The position numbers and the translations under genes were made by a program. Below are positions 25,918 through 35,164 of a DNA stretch of 64,000 nucleotides, one piece after another. The notes under the pieces are model-generated. The model did not search any database and was not told where the DNA came from. It saw only the letters and a program-made list of their open reading frames with translations. The stretch's first letter is position 1. Each line of letters begins with the position of its first letter. Source of the DNA: Arthrobacter mangrovi (GTDB lineage: Bacteria > Actinomycetota > Actinomycetes > Actinomycetales > Micrococcaceae); NCBI RefSeq assembly GCF_026011795.1, contig NZ_BRVS01000027.1, positions 1 through 64,000 of the forward strand. The letters are read 5' to 3'.

Positions 25918-27483
25918 ATGGGGGAGCACCTCATCAGTATTGGAGCGGCTGCTGCGCGGGTGGCGGTCTCTCCTTGGAAACTGCGGTCGTGGGAGCAGGC
26001 CGGGCTTTTGAGCCCCGTGCGTTCCGCCGGAAATTACCGGTTGTACCGGGAAGCCGATGTGGAGGCGGCTATGCGGATCAAGGCGGATGAGGAATCGGGG
26101 CATCGTGCGCGGCTGGTGCCTCTTGAAGTTCTTCCTCAGCCCCAGCGCATGGATCAAGGAAGCCCTCGCAAAGGCACAGAGGGGGAGAGCGATACCGGAT
26201 CAACAGATTCGCGGCCTCTGAGACGAATGGCGCACACCATTGGACATGTCGAGGACGATGCCGCAGTCCTCCAGGCAGTCCTCGACAGCGGCCTCGAAAT
26301 CGTACACACCGGCATCGGCACCATCTCCTATGCCGACATGATCCAGCAGCGTTACGTTCTGGTAGCCAGCCGAGGACTTTCCGATGAGTACGTCCGGGGC
26401 ATCGAAACGTGGAAGTTGCATGAGGGTTTGGCCGGGCAGTCGTTCGGGCTTCGGGAACCGCTGGCTATTGAAGATCTCAGCGCCGATCCCGGAGTAGCCA
26501 GGGATATCGTGCACAAGGAGAAACTCCGTGGCTACGCCTGCCTGCCTTTGATGCGCGGTCAGCGGAGGCTCGGCATCCTTGAGGTCTTCTCCTCGCGGCC
26601 CCGGCGGTTCGGTCTGGACGATCTGGCTCCGCTGGAGGTGGTGGGAGCTACCGCCGCTGCACTGATCGAATCCTTCCTGTTGAAGCGGGACTTCCAGCAG
26701 CTGCGGTCGGAGCGGTACAGGGTTATCAGCGACTGGAGCGTCCAGGCTGCGGATGAGGCCAACAGGGACCTGGGCAGGTTTGCGGAGGCAATCCGGGCGG
26801 AGGCGTTGCTGTTGGCGGATGGATCGGCGGCCGTCGATCTGCCGGGGATGGCCGGACGCCTAAAGGGGCTGGCATTGGAAATGGAACGGGGGATCAAGGC
26901 TGGTATCGACGTCCTGCCGTCGATCCGCGACCAGCTTGTGCCCCGCCTGTCTGCCCGAACCGGCAAGGAAATTGCCATACGCATCGACGATTGGCCGGCC
27001 AGTATTCCGATCGACCTTGCGCCGCGGCTTGTCCATGTTGTTGATGCGCTGGCAGCGCCAGCGGCAGCGGCGGCGGAATCATCGGCACTCCTCGTATTTG
27101 GCCAGCGTGACGGATCGTTGTGCATTGAAGTCCATGATGACCGGGAGGCTCCCTCGGGCCTGGACCGGCTTGCGACTGTTGCCGGAGACGCGCGGTTGAG
27201 CGTGCGCGGACTGGATGGCTTCATTGAACGGGCGGCCGAGGCCGGCTGGTCATGTGGAGTCAGGGCTGTCATTCCGCACGCTTCTGCTGGTGCCCGGCTG
27301 GACGCGTTGACGCCGCGCGAGCGCCAGGTGCTGGAAGCGATGGAGCTCGGGCAGCCCAACCGCGAGCTGGCTGCAGGCCTGGGCATGTCGGCAAAGACCC
27401 TGCAGAACCATCTCACTTCCATCTACAAAAAGCTGGGTGTCACCAGCCGAGGCCAGGCGATGCGGATCGCCGCCGGGTCATAG
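25918..27483 (+). CDS. MerR-GAF-LuxR composite transcriptional regulator
   Basis: 521 residues from ATG 25918 (AGGAGG seven bases upstream). Three parts. A MerR-type HTH lies at about 5-60 (SPWKLRSWEQAGLL, then GNYRLYREADVEA). A GAF-type sensor spans about 105-255 (GIGTISYADM to GILEVFSSRPRRFGLDDLAPLE). A LuxR/GerE HTH closes the protein at 462-521 (LTPRERQVLEAMELGQPNRE). The 260-455 region recalls a decayed histidine-kinase core but lacks a phosphoacceptor His and nucleotide motifs. Having two different DNA-binding domains is unusual. It precedes module B and probably activates it. Confidence 0.75.
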   Translation: MGEHLISIGAAAARVAVSPWKLRSWEQAGLLSPVRSAGNYRLYREADVEAAMRIKADEESGHRARLVPLEVLPQPQRMDQGSPRKGTEGESDTGSTDSRPLRRMAHTIGHVEDDAAVLQAVLDSGLEIVHTGIGTISYADMIQQRYVLVASRGLSDEYVRGIETWKLHEGLAGQSFGLREPLAIEDLSADPGVARDIVHKEKLRGYACLPLMRGQRRLGILEVFSSRPRRFGLDDLAPLEVVGATAAALIESFLLKRDFQQLRSERYRVISDWSVQAADEANRDLGRFAEAIRAEALLLADGSAAVDLPGMAGRLKGLALEMERGIKAGIDVLPSIRDQLVPRLSARTGKEIAIRIDDWPASIPIDLAPRLVHVVDALAAPAAAAAESSALLVFGQRDGSLCIEVHDDREAPSGLDRLATVAGDARLSVRGLDGFIERAAEAGWSCGVRAVIPHASAGARLDALTPRERQVLEAMELGQPNRELAAGLGMSAKTLQNHLTSIYKKLGVTSRGQAMRIAAGS

Positions 27484-27547
27484 AAAAGCGGGAAGCGGCC
27501 ACCCTCATGGGAGGGGTCCTAGGTGCTTGCCCGGATATAAATCCCAT

Positions 27548-27563
27548 GGTGATCGGCATCACC
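27548..27563. promoter_or_regulatory. Inverted repeat upstream of the module B operon
   Basis: GGTGAT and ATCACC separated by four bases, 80 bases before the first aldehyde dehydrogenase start and downstream of the composite regulator gene. A candidate activator or repressor site; weak on its own. Confidence 0.35.
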
Positions 27564-27642
27564 CTCGATCTAGCGTCTTCTCCTAGCAACCGATCCGAGC
27601 CTTCCGGTGCGGATCCGGACTCACAGGATGGAGACGTAAGCC

Positions 27643-29175
27643 ATGCAGATGCTCATCGACGGCGAGTGGGTCGACGCAGAGAACGGCAACACCATAGAGG
27701 TCGTCAATCCCGCGTCGGGGACAGTCATCGACACTGTTCCGGAAGCTTCCGACGCCGATGTCTACCGCGCAGTCGCAGCGGCCGCTCGGGCCCAGCGCGG
27801 CTGGGGCCAGACCTCCGCGCTTGCCCGGGCCGCAGTCATGCACGAATTCGCCGCCAAGGTGCGGGCCAACCAGCGCGAGCTGGCCGAGCTGCTGACCCTC
27901 GAGGGCGGCTCTTCCCTGGCCGAGAACATGGATGAAATCCGCTGGGTCGCGGAGGCGACCGAGTACTACGCGGAAATGGGGCGCAACGCGGGCGGCAGGA
28001 TTGTCCCGTCGCAGGAGCCGACGCTCACCAACCTGGTGCTCAAGCGGCCCGTCGGTGTTGTGGCGGCCATCGCACCGTGGAATTACCCTGCTCTGCTGCT
28101 GTCGTGGAAACTGGCTCCCGCGCTGGCGGCGGGCAATGCCGTCGTGATCAAGCCCCCGGCCGAAGCTCCGCTGACGGTACTCCGGCTCGTCGAGATGCTC
28201 GGCACCCCGCCGGGCGTCGTCCAGGTGCTCACGGGGGGCGTCGAACCCGGAATCCGGCTGGTTGAGCATCCGAAGACGGACATGGTGGCGTTCACCGGAT
28301 CGGTAGCGGCCGGGCAGGCAATCATCCGCTCCACGGCGGATCAGGTCAAGCGCCTTTCCCTCGAGCTTTCCGGCCACGATGCCATGATCATTTGCGACGA
28401 CGTCGATGTTGACGACGCGGTCGAGGCGGCCCTCTGGGCCGGCTTCACCAACGCCGGCCAGGTCTGCACTTCCTCCGAGCGCATCTACGTCATGCGCAAC
28501 ATCTTCGACGAGTTCTCCAGGAAGCTGGCCCAGCGGGCGGAGGAGCTCATCGTCGGCGATCCGATGGACCCCAACACGGACATCGGCGCCTTGGGCAATG
28601 CAAGCCAGCTCGAGAAGGCCCGCAAGTATGTGGAAACGGCGCGCGGGCTGGGCGCCACCGTGCTCGCCGGAGGCACTGAACCGGAAGGTCCGGGCCTCTT
28701 TTACCGGCCCACCGTCCTGACCGGCCTCACGCATGACCAGTTGATCGAACTCGGGGAGATCTTCGGGCCGGTGATGCCCCTGGTCCCCGTGGAATCGTTC
28801 GATGATGCCCTGCAGCTCGCCAACGACAGTGACATGGGACTGGGCGCCAATGTGCTGACCACCAACATGGAGCGTGCCTGGCGTGCAGCCAAGGAACTGC
28901 GGTTCGGGCAGGTCTGGATCAACAATCCGCTGGTGGACAATGACGCAGGTCCCTTCGGGGGGTTCCGCCGCAGCGGGCTTGGCCGGGAACTGGGCGAGGA
29001 GGGCCTGGAGACCTTCCAGGAGACGAGCCACGTCAGCTTCGACTACCAGCTGGAACGCAAGTACTGGTGGTACCCGTACTCGAGTTACTCCGAGGTCATG
29101 GGGCTCAAGGATGGGCGCACCAGCGGGTTCCTCGGGGGGCATGCCGGCACCACCGCGCAGGCAGCGGGGTCCTGA
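27643..29175 (+). CDS. NAD(P)-dependent aldehyde dehydrogenase (betaine-aldehyde-type)
   Basis: 510 residues. Oxyanion Asn147 (APWNYP), general base Glu241 (SLELSGHD) and nucleophile Cys275 (NAGQVCTSSER) are all present. The usual LELGGK is LELSGHD here, a mild departure. Overall closest in feel to betaine-aldehyde or aminoaldehyde dehydrogenases. First enzyme gene of a colinear set with alcohol dehydrogenase, gamma-aminobutyraldehyde dehydrogenase and amine oxidases, so an amine-derived aldehyde is the likely substrate. The C-terminus carries an extra tail of about 20 residues (GRTSGFLGGHAGTTAQA). Confidence 0.85.
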   Translation: MQMLIDGEWVDAENGNTIEVVNPASGTVIDTVPEASDADVYRAVAAAARAQRGWGQTSALARAAVMHEFAAKVRANQRELAELLTLEGGSSLAENMDEIRWVAEATEYYAEMGRNAGGRIVPSQEPTLTNLVLKRPVGVVAAIAPWNYPALLLSWKLAPALAAGNAVVIKPPAEAPLTVLRLVEMLGTPPGVVQVLTGGVEPGIRLVEHPKTDMVAFTGSVAAGQAIIRSTADQVKRLSLELSGHDAMIICDDVDVDDAVEAALWAGFTNAGQVCTSSERIYVMRNIFDEFSRKLAQRAEELIVGDPMDPNTDIGALGNASQLEKARKYVETARGLGATVLAGGTEPEGPGLFYRPTVLTGLTHDQLIELGEIFGPVMPLVPVESFDDALQLANDSDMGLGANVLTTNMERAWRAAKELRFGQVWINNPLVDNDAGPFGGFRRSGLGRELGEEGLETFQETSHVSFDYQLERKYWWYPYSSYSEVMGLKDGRTSGFLGGHAGTTAQAAGS

Positions 29176-29176
29176 C

Positions 29177-30283
29177 ATGCACATGAAAGGAGCCGTCTTC
29201 AACGGGCCCGGGACACCCCTGCAGATCGCCGAACTTTCGGTCTCCGGACCGCAGCCGGGTGAAGTGATGGTGCGGATGACAGCCAGCGGCGTCTGCCACA
29301 GCGACTACCACGTCGTGCTCGGTGAATGGGCGGCGCAGACCCCGCTGGTCCTCGGGCACGAAGGAGCGGGCATCGTGGTCGAGGTCGGCGACGGCGTCAC
29401 CGACGTGAACGTCGGCGACAGCGTCGCTCTCTCCTGGACACCGTCCTGCCGCAGGTGCCTCTACTGTGTCTCCGGCCGCCCCCAGCTGTGCACGTCGGCG
29501 GTACAGAACGCCTATCGGAATGTACTTCCGGACGGCACCACCAGGCTCAGTCGCGGCGGTGACCCGGTGTACAGCTACCTCTCGGTCGGATCGTTCGCGG
29601 AGTATGCGGTGGTTCCGGAAAGCGGAGCCATCAAGATCGCCGACGACGTCTCACCCGCCATCGCAGCGCTGGTCGGCTGCGCGGTCACCACCGGCGTTGG
29701 CGCCGCCATGAACACGGTTCCGGTTGCACCGGGATCGACTGTTGCAGTGATTGGAGCCGGCGGCGTCGGCCTGTCGGCCATCATGGGCGCACGCCTGCAG
29801 TCTCCTGCAACAATCATCGCGGTGGACCTTTCCGAGGAGAAACTCGAATTGGCGCGCCGCGCCGGTGCCACGCACACCATCAACGCCCGGGAAACCGACG
29901 TCGTTGGGGCCATCAAGGAGATCAGCGGGGGCGACGGCGTGGAGTATGCCTTCGAGGCGATCGGGCGGGCCGGCACCATAGAGCAGGCCTATGCCGCACT
30001 CGCCCCGGGAGGCACCGCCGTCGTTGTAGGCCAGGTCCCCAGCGGAGTGAAGATCTCCATTGATCCGATGGCCATGTCCGGCCGGGAGCTCACCCTCACC
30101 GGCAGCAACTACGGCTCATCCCGGCCCTCAGTGGATTTCAACCGCATCCTCGGTCTGCACAGCAGCGGAGCGCTCGATCTTGAGCTCCTCGTCGGCGATC
30201 GCATTCCCCTGGCAGACATCAATGAAGCCTTTACCGCCATGGGCTCAGGTGCGACGGGACGCACTGTCATCGAATTCCCCTGA
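29177..30283 (+). CDS. Zinc-dependent alcohol dehydrogenase (class III / mycothiol-type family)
   Basis: 368 residues from ATG 29177, one base after the aldehyde dehydrogenase stop. A second ATG six bases on is possible. Catalytic zinc site: GVCHSDYH and GHEGAG. Structural zinc: CRRCLYCVSGRPQLC with four cysteines. Rossmann motif VIGAGGVGLS. This is the long-chain MDR group that includes formaldehyde/mycothiol and aryl alcohol dehydrogenases. In this operon it may interconvert an amino alcohol and aldehyde, or handle formaldehyde from N-demethylation; the substrate is not determinable. Confidence 0.85.
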   Translation: MHMKGAVFNGPGTPLQIAELSVSGPQPGEVMVRMTASGVCHSDYHVVLGEWAAQTPLVLGHEGAGIVVEVGDGVTDVNVGDSVALSWTPSCRRCLYCVSGRPQLCTSAVQNAYRNVLPDGTTRLSRGGDPVYSYLSVGSFAEYAVVPESGAIKIADDVSPAIAALVGCAVTTGVGAAMNTVPVAPGSTVAVIGAGGVGLSAIMGARLQSPATIIAVDLSEEKLELARRAGATHTINARETDVVGAIKEISGGDGVEYAFEAIGRAGTIEQAYAALAPGGTAVVVGQVPSGVKISIDPMAMSGRELTLTGSNYGSSRPSVDFNRILGLHSSGALDLELLVGDRIPLADINEAFTAMGSGATGRTVIEFP

Positions 30284-30306
30284 CCCCCAGCCGAGAAAGA
30301 GACAGC

Positions 30307-31743
30307 ATGACAACCACAACCTTCGCGGCCGCGCACATTGCCGGTGAAGCGCGCGCGGGCTCCGCCGAACGTGTCCACGCCGCCGTTGATCCCTCCACCG
30401 GGCAGACCATCGCGGAGGTGCCCATTGCGGACGCCAGCATGGTCCATGCCGCCGTCGTGTCGGCGCAGTCTGCGTTCGACAACTGGGCGGACACGACGCC
30501 GGTGGAACGCGACACGATGCTCAACGCTCTGGCGGACCGGCTCATCGATCATCAGCAGGAACTGGGGGACCTCGAGGCACGCAACACCGGCAAACCACGC
30601 GGTGTTGCCTTCGACGAAGTCGCCGGCGCCGCTGAGCAGCTGCGGTTCTTCGGCGGGGCGGCACGTGTACTGGAAGGCAAGGCCGCCCGCGAGTATGTCG
30701 CCGGGCGGACGTCGTTCATCCGCCGTGATCCGGTGGGCGTGATCGGGCAGATCACCCCGTGGAATTACCCGCTGGTGATGGCGGCCTGGAAGATCGGTCC
30801 GGCCCTCGCCGCCGGCAACACCATTGTGCTGAAGCCGAGCGAGCTGACGCCGCTGTCCACGCTGCGGCTGGCGGAACTTACGGCCGACATCCTGCCACCG
30901 GGTGTGTTGAATGTGGTGGCCGGCGACGGGTCCACCGGAGCTGCGCTTAGCGGGCACCCCGGGATCGACATGGTCTGCGTCACCGGGAGCGTAGGCACCG
31001 GCCAGCACGTGCTCCGTGCTGCGGCTGAGCGGGTGAAACGCACGCATCTTGAGCTGGGCGGCAAGGCACCGGTGATGGTTTTCCCCGACGCCGACTTCGC
31101 CCGGCTTGCCGAGACCCTCAAGGTGGCAAGTTTCTGGAATTCCGGCCAGGACTGCACGGCCGCCTGCCGCCTGCTGGTGCAGGACAACGCGTACGACGAC
31201 CTCATGGCGGCCCTGGTGCCGGCGGTTGCCTCCCTGCGCGTCGGCGGTCCGTTCGAAGCGGACGCCATGGACATGGGGCCGGTGATCTCTGCGGCCCAGC
31301 GGGACCGGGTCACCGGATTCATCGACCGGGCCTCAAGTGCGGGGGCCGACATAGTCATCGGGGGTTCGGCGACGGGCCCTGCAGGCTACTTTGTCGAACC
31401 GACCATCATCGGCAATGTGGGGGCTGACGCGGAGATCGTCCGCAGCGAAGTCTTCGGCCCGGTCATCACCGTGCAGCGGTTCAGCGACGAGCAGGAAGCC
31501 CTGTCGATGGCCAACGGGGTGGACTACGGTCTTTCCGCTTCGGTCTGGACCGAGAACCTGGGCCGCAGCCTGCGACTGGCGCGGAAGCTTCAGTTCGGCG
31601 CCGTCTGGCTCAATGACCACCTGACGGTGGCCGACGAGATGCCGCACGGCGGCTACAAGATGTCCGGCTACGGCAAGGACCTGTCCACTTACGCCATCGA
31701 GGACTACACCGTCGTCAAGCACGTGATGGCTCGGATCGACTAG
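30307..31743 (+). CDS. Gamma-aminobutyraldehyde dehydrogenase-like (PatD/YdcW type)
   Basis: 478 residues. Asn153 (PWNYP), Glu249 (HLELGGKAP) and Cys283 in SGQDCTAACRLL; the D-C-T-A-A-C pattern is characteristic of the PatD/YdcW group that oxidises 4-aminobutanal, the product of putrescine oxidation, to GABA. The neighbouring amine oxidases support this. A GTG or ATG start further in is not needed: GAAAGAGA precedes the ATG. GABA would then go to chromosomal GABA transaminase, as none is encoded here. Confidence 0.85.
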   Translation: MTTTTFAAAHIAGEARAGSAERVHAAVDPSTGQTIAEVPIADASMVHAAVVSAQSAFDNWADTTPVERDTMLNALADRLIDHQQELGDLEARNTGKPRGVAFDEVAGAAEQLRFFGGAARVLEGKAAREYVAGRTSFIRRDPVGVIGQITPWNYPLVMAAWKIGPALAAGNTIVLKPSELTPLSTLRLAELTADILPPGVLNVVAGDGSTGAALSGHPGIDMVCVTGSVGTGQHVLRAAAERVKRTHLELGGKAPVMVFPDADFARLAETLKVASFWNSGQDCTAACRLLVQDNAYDDLMAALVPAVASLRVGGPFEADAMDMGPVISAAQRDRVTGFIDRASSAGADIVIGGSATGPAGYFVEPTIIGNVGADAEIVRSEVFGPVITVQRFSDEQEALSMANGVDYGLSASVWTENLGRSLRLARKLQFGAVWLNDHLTVADEMPHGGYKMSGYGKDLSTYAIEDYTVVKHVMARID

Positions 31744-31761
31744 CCGGCAGGAAAGGAACCC

Positions 31762-33492
31762 ATGGAAGAGCAAACCAACTACGACGCGATCGTCGTTGGA
31801 GCGGGATTCGCCGGCCTGATCGCTGCACGCGATCTTGCCGCCCGGGGCCAGCGCGTTGTGGTTTTGGAGTCGCAGGAGCGCATCGGCGGGCGCACCTGGT
31901 ACAAGGAGTTTCCGGGCAGCGGACGCAAGGTCGAGTACGGCGGAACGTGGTTTTCCACGGAAAGCATGAGTAGCCTCGCCACGGAGATTGACCGCTACAG
32001 AGTCGAGGTCGTCGACCAGCCGGCGCCCAAAACCTTCGTCTGGGATACCGGCGGCGTGCGTCGGGCGACGGCACCGATTCCCGCGGAGGAATTCGGGGCA
32101 GCCGAAGCCTTCCTCGCCGCCCTGCACCGGGCGATGGCGGCGGTGCCGGGAGGCGCCATCGTTGCCGGGACGGATTACAGCGAATGGGACGTCGCCATCA
32201 CCGAGTGGGAGCCCACGAAGGCTCTGCCGCTGGCTTCCCGCGAGTTTGTCTACGCCTGGGCGGCGATGTACGGCGGGTGCGCCCCGGGGGAGGTCAGCGT
32301 GTTGCACTACGCGCGCATGATGGCCGAGTTCGGCGACCGGGCCAGTGCACTCTATGACGGGCTAGCCCAGAAGTTCGCCCACGGGACCACACAGCTGGCC
32401 GAAGCAATCCTCGCTGACAGCGGCGCCGACATCGTACTCTCCACCCCGGTGACGGCGATTGCTCAGGATAGCACCGGGGTCCGCGTGGACACGGCCAGGG
32501 GTCCGTATACGGCAGAGACGATTGTGTGCACGGTTCCCCTCAACGCGCTGCATCGCATCCGCTTCGAACCCCCGCTTCCGTCCGACAAAGCCGCAGCTAT
32601 CAGAGCGGGTCACCCTTGCCGCTCGATCAAAGTGTGGGCCCGGGCAACAGGGGTCCCCGAGGGACTGTTCGCACTGGGCTGGGGCGGCCCCATCCAATGG
32701 CTTAGCAACGAGTACTCCCTGGCGGACGGCAGCAGCCTGGTAGTGGGCTTCGGATACGATCCCCAAGCCCTTAGGGCGTCTGACCCCCGCGCCGTGGAGG
32801 CGGCCATCCGGAAGTATGCGCCTGACGCCGTGGTTTTGGCCTGCGACGCACATGACTGGGACAGTGACGACAATTCCGACGGAGCCTGGAGTATCTGGGG
32901 TCCCGGATGGGTAGTGGCCGGCCACGAGCAGGCCTTCGACAAGCCACACGGCCGGGTCCACTTTGCCTCATCCGACCTGGCGAAGCAGTGGCCCGGCTGG
33001 ATCGACGGAGCCATCCACTCGGGGGCTGCCCAAGCCCGGAAAGCCGCTGACCCTGACAACCAAGAAAAGGAAGGTAATGGCATGACGGAGAAGACATTGG
33101 CGGCTGAGCAGGCGGCGGTTTTCCGCAGGACCGATATACCAGCCGTATCACCGGACTGGCCTGGCGTCCGATCACGCTGGATTACACCTCCGCCGGCCGA
33201 AGGCGGCTGGATCGGGGGACTGCTGGCCGAATGGGAACTGGAAGCAGCCGGCTGGGCAGATACCCATCCGCACGACGAATACGCCTTCGTGATCGAAGGG
33301 GAGCTGCACGTCGAATGCGCCGGCGTCGAACATGTCTTGTCTCCCGGCGACACCATTTGCGTACCTGGTGGTCAAACGGGCCGCTACTGGGCCCCTGTGT
33401 ATGCGCGGATGCTTGGCGTCTGGGGGCCCAATCCCGACGGCGACGAGACAGAGCACGGAGAGTGTTTTGCCATCAAAGGAGATGCACAATGA
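31762..33492 (+). CDS. Flavin monoamine oxidase fused in frame to a cupin domain
   Basis: 576 residues. Residues 1-440 are a full-length FAD amine oxidase: dinucleotide motif VGAGFAGLIAA, the ERIGGRTW motif, and the C-terminal GWIDGAIHSGAAQA. Residues 441-576 are a single cupin domain (THPHDEYAFVIEGELHVE, then LSPGDTICVPGG). At the join, AAGGAAGG stands seven bases before an in-frame ATG at 33082, so the cupin could also be made as a separate protein. This suggests that two cistrons merged by loss of a stop codon. The oxidase should deaminate a primary amine such as putrescine or tyramine; the cupin role is unknown. Confidence 0.8.
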   Translation: MEEQTNYDAIVVGAGFAGLIAARDLAARGQRVVVLESQERIGGRTWYKEFPGSGRKVEYGGTWFSTESMSSLATEIDRYRVEVVDQPAPKTFVWDTGGVRRATAPIPAEEFGAAEAFLAALHRAMAAVPGGAIVAGTDYSEWDVAITEWEPTKALPLASREFVYAWAAMYGGCAPGEVSVLHYARMMAEFGDRASALYDGLAQKFAHGTTQLAEAILADSGADIVLSTPVTAIAQDSTGVRVDTARGPYTAETIVCTVPLNALHRIRFEPPLPSDKAAAIRAGHPCRSIKVWARATGVPEGLFALGWGGPIQWLSNEYSLADGSSLVVGFGYDPQALRASDPRAVEAAIRKYAPDAVVLACDAHDWDSDDNSDGAWSIWGPGWVVAGHEQAFDKPHGRVHFASSDLAKQWPGWIDGAIHSGAAQARKAADPDNQEKEGNGMTEKTLAAEQAAVFRRTDIPAVSPDWPGVRSRWITPPPAEGGWIGGLLAEWELEAAGWADTHPHDEYAFVIEGELHVECAGVEHVLSPGDTICVPGGQTGRYWAPVYARMLGVWGPNPDGDETEHGECFAIKGDAQ

Positions 33493-33638
33493 ATGAGCTC
33501 GACGACCGCTTGTCAGCATTGGAAAGGCCGGAGAACCAAGGGGAACCGCTCGACCGGCAGGGATTCTTCCTGCTGGCCGGACTGACCCTTGTGCTTCCCG
33601 CGGCGCTGCTCCTGGTGGGGCTGGTGTTTCCCGCATGA
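33489..33638 (+). CDS. 49-residue single-pass membrane peptide coupled to an NCS1 permease
   Basis: ATG 33489 overlaps the amine oxidase-cupin stop (ATGA), and its TGA overlaps the permease ATG at 33635 (ATGA). The first 27 residues are polar and charged (NELDDRLSALERPENQGE), followed by one hydrophobic helix (about 28-47). The double overlap makes chance unlikely. It may be a small subunit of the permease, like other short membrane peptides that accompany transporters, but the function is unknown. Confidence 0.7.
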   Translation: MNELDDRLSALERPENQGEPLDRQGFFLLAGLTLVLPAALLLVGLVFPA

Positions 33639-35068
33639 GCAGCCAGCAGAACTCCTCCGCCATTGTAGAAGGCTCACTGCCCCTGCTGCCCGGGCAGCGC
33701 ACCTGGGGGCCCCTGGCCCTGTTCGGCAATTCGGCCTCGGCCGCGGTGGCCACCTGGTGCTTCATCACCGGCGGATACATTGCCTACTGGCTTCCCGCCG
33801 GGCGGGGCAGCATCGCCATCACGGCCGGCACCCTGCTGGGCCTGTTCATCATGATGCTGGCCGCGGTGCCCGCCTCAAGCCGCTACGGCATCGAAGCCGT
33901 CCGCTCCACCCGCCCGCAGTTCGGCGTCCGCGGCTCCAACTTCGCTCTGGTCCTGGTGCTCTTGATCATGGCGGGCTGGAACGCAGTACTGACCATCTTC
34001 CTGGGCCGCGCCGCAGCTTCTGCGCTCATCACCATGAACGTCCTTCCGGAGGCCCAACGCGCCGCGGCGGAAATCGGCTTCGGGATCCTGGGTTGCCTGG
34101 TCGTCTTCATCCTGCTCCGCAAGGGCCCGGACACCCTGCGCAACATCGGCCCGGTCATCGCCGTCAGCGTGATCGCGCTCTCCGCCGTCATCATGATCAT
34201 CCTCGTGACCAACGTTGGTCTGGAGACCATCTTCGCGGCTCGTCCCCTCGAGCCCTACCCCAGCGAGCGACTGAACTACGCCCTGGTTACCGAGCTGGGC
34301 ATCGCCGGTGCCGTGGCCTGGTGGCCATACGTCGGTGGCCTAACCAGATTCAGCAAGTCCACCCGCGGCTCCATCCTCCCCGTGGTCCTCGGACTGGGCG
34401 TGACGATGAGCCTGGTCATCATCATCGGTCTGTTCGCCAGCCTCGCAGTGCCGGAATCGGGTGGAGATCCAACAGCCTTCCTGATCGAAGTAGGAGGACC
34501 CGTATTCGGAGTAGTCGCTCTCGGGTTCATCGTGCTGGCCAACATCGGCACCACCATGATCGGGGTCTACGTCTGCGCACTCGCCCTCAAACAAGTACCG
34601 TCCATTGACCGGAAAGTCAGCTGGAAAGGCTCCACGGCGATCTCCATCCTTCCGGTACTGGCCATCCTGGTGTTTTTCGCGGGCCCCTTCATGGACAACT
34701 ACGGGACCTTCCTGGCGTTCGCAGGCGTGACGCTCGGACCGATCTGCGGCGTCCAAATCGCCGACTACTACTTCATCCGGAAACAGCACCTCGACGTGCG
34801 GGCACTCTTCACCGAGGACCGCGGAGGAACGTACTGGTACTTCGGCGGGGTCAACCCTGCCGGCTTCATCGGGGCCGCCGCCGGTGTTGCCACCTACCTC
34901 CTGATCCTCGATCCCGTGCACTTCACGGCCCGGCCCGGCTTCGAATACATGACCGCTACCATTCCGGCAACTATCGCCGCAGGCGCATCCTATTGGCTGG
35001 CCATGCGTTTAATCCCTGGACTGTGGACGCGGAGCGCCCCCCAGTCCCAGCGCCTGCCCGTGGCCTAG
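33635..35068 (+). CDS. NCS1-family permease (cytosine/purine permease-like)
   Basis: 477 residues, twelve predicted helices. NCS1 features include the early RTWGPLALFGNSASAAVATW, R-x-x-F/Q-G-V-R-G-S-N (PQFGVRGSNFALV), and the late GPICGVQIADYYFIRKQ. NCS1 proteins import nucleobases, hydantoins, vitamins and some amines by Na+ or H+ symport. In this operon it likely imports the amine or N-heterocycle oxidised by the enzymes. A hairpin terminator follows. Confidence 0.85.
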   Translation: MSSQQNSSAIVEGSLPLLPGQRTWGPLALFGNSASAAVATWCFITGGYIAYWLPAGRGSIAITAGTLLGLFIMMLAAVPASSRYGIEAVRSTRPQFGVRGSNFALVLVLLIMAGWNAVLTIFLGRAAASALITMNVLPEAQRAAAEIGFGILGCLVVFILLRKGPDTLRNIGPVIAVSVIALSAVIMIILVTNVGLETIFAARPLEPYPSERLNYALVTELGIAGAVAWWPYVGGLTRFSKSTRGSILPVVLGLGVTMSLVIIIGLFASLAVPESGGDPTAFLIEVGGPVFGVVALGFIVLANIGTTMIGVYVCALALKQVPSIDRKVSWKGSTAISILPVLAILVFFAGPFMDNYGTFLAFAGVTLGPICGVQIADYYFIRKQHLDVRALFTEDRGGTYWYFGGVNPAGFIGAAAGVATYLLILDPVHFTARPGFEYMTATIPATIAAGASYWLAMRLIPGLWTRSAPQSQRLPVA

Positions 35069-35076
35069 GCATCCCC

Positions 35077-35129
35077 AACCGGGCGGCAGGCGTGCTACTC
35101 GACAACGCGCGCCTGCCACTCCCGGTTTT
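35077..35129 (+). terminator. Rho-independent terminator after the NCS1 permease
   Basis: Two-part stem: AACCGGG (35077-35083) pairs with CCCGGTT (35121-35127), and GGCAGGCG (35085-35092) pairs with CGCCTGCC (35110-35117). It ends in a short T run (TTTT). It starts nine bases after the permease stop and separates it from the next oxidase gene. Confidence 0.7.
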
Positions 35130-35164
35130 ACAACCTCAATCTGACACGACACAGGAGCTAGACC

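Noticed and set aside
27583-29202. 539-codon minus-strand frame over the aldehyde dehydrogenase
   Set aside because: Antisense to a gene whose catalytic residues are all intact; composition typical of a complement frame.
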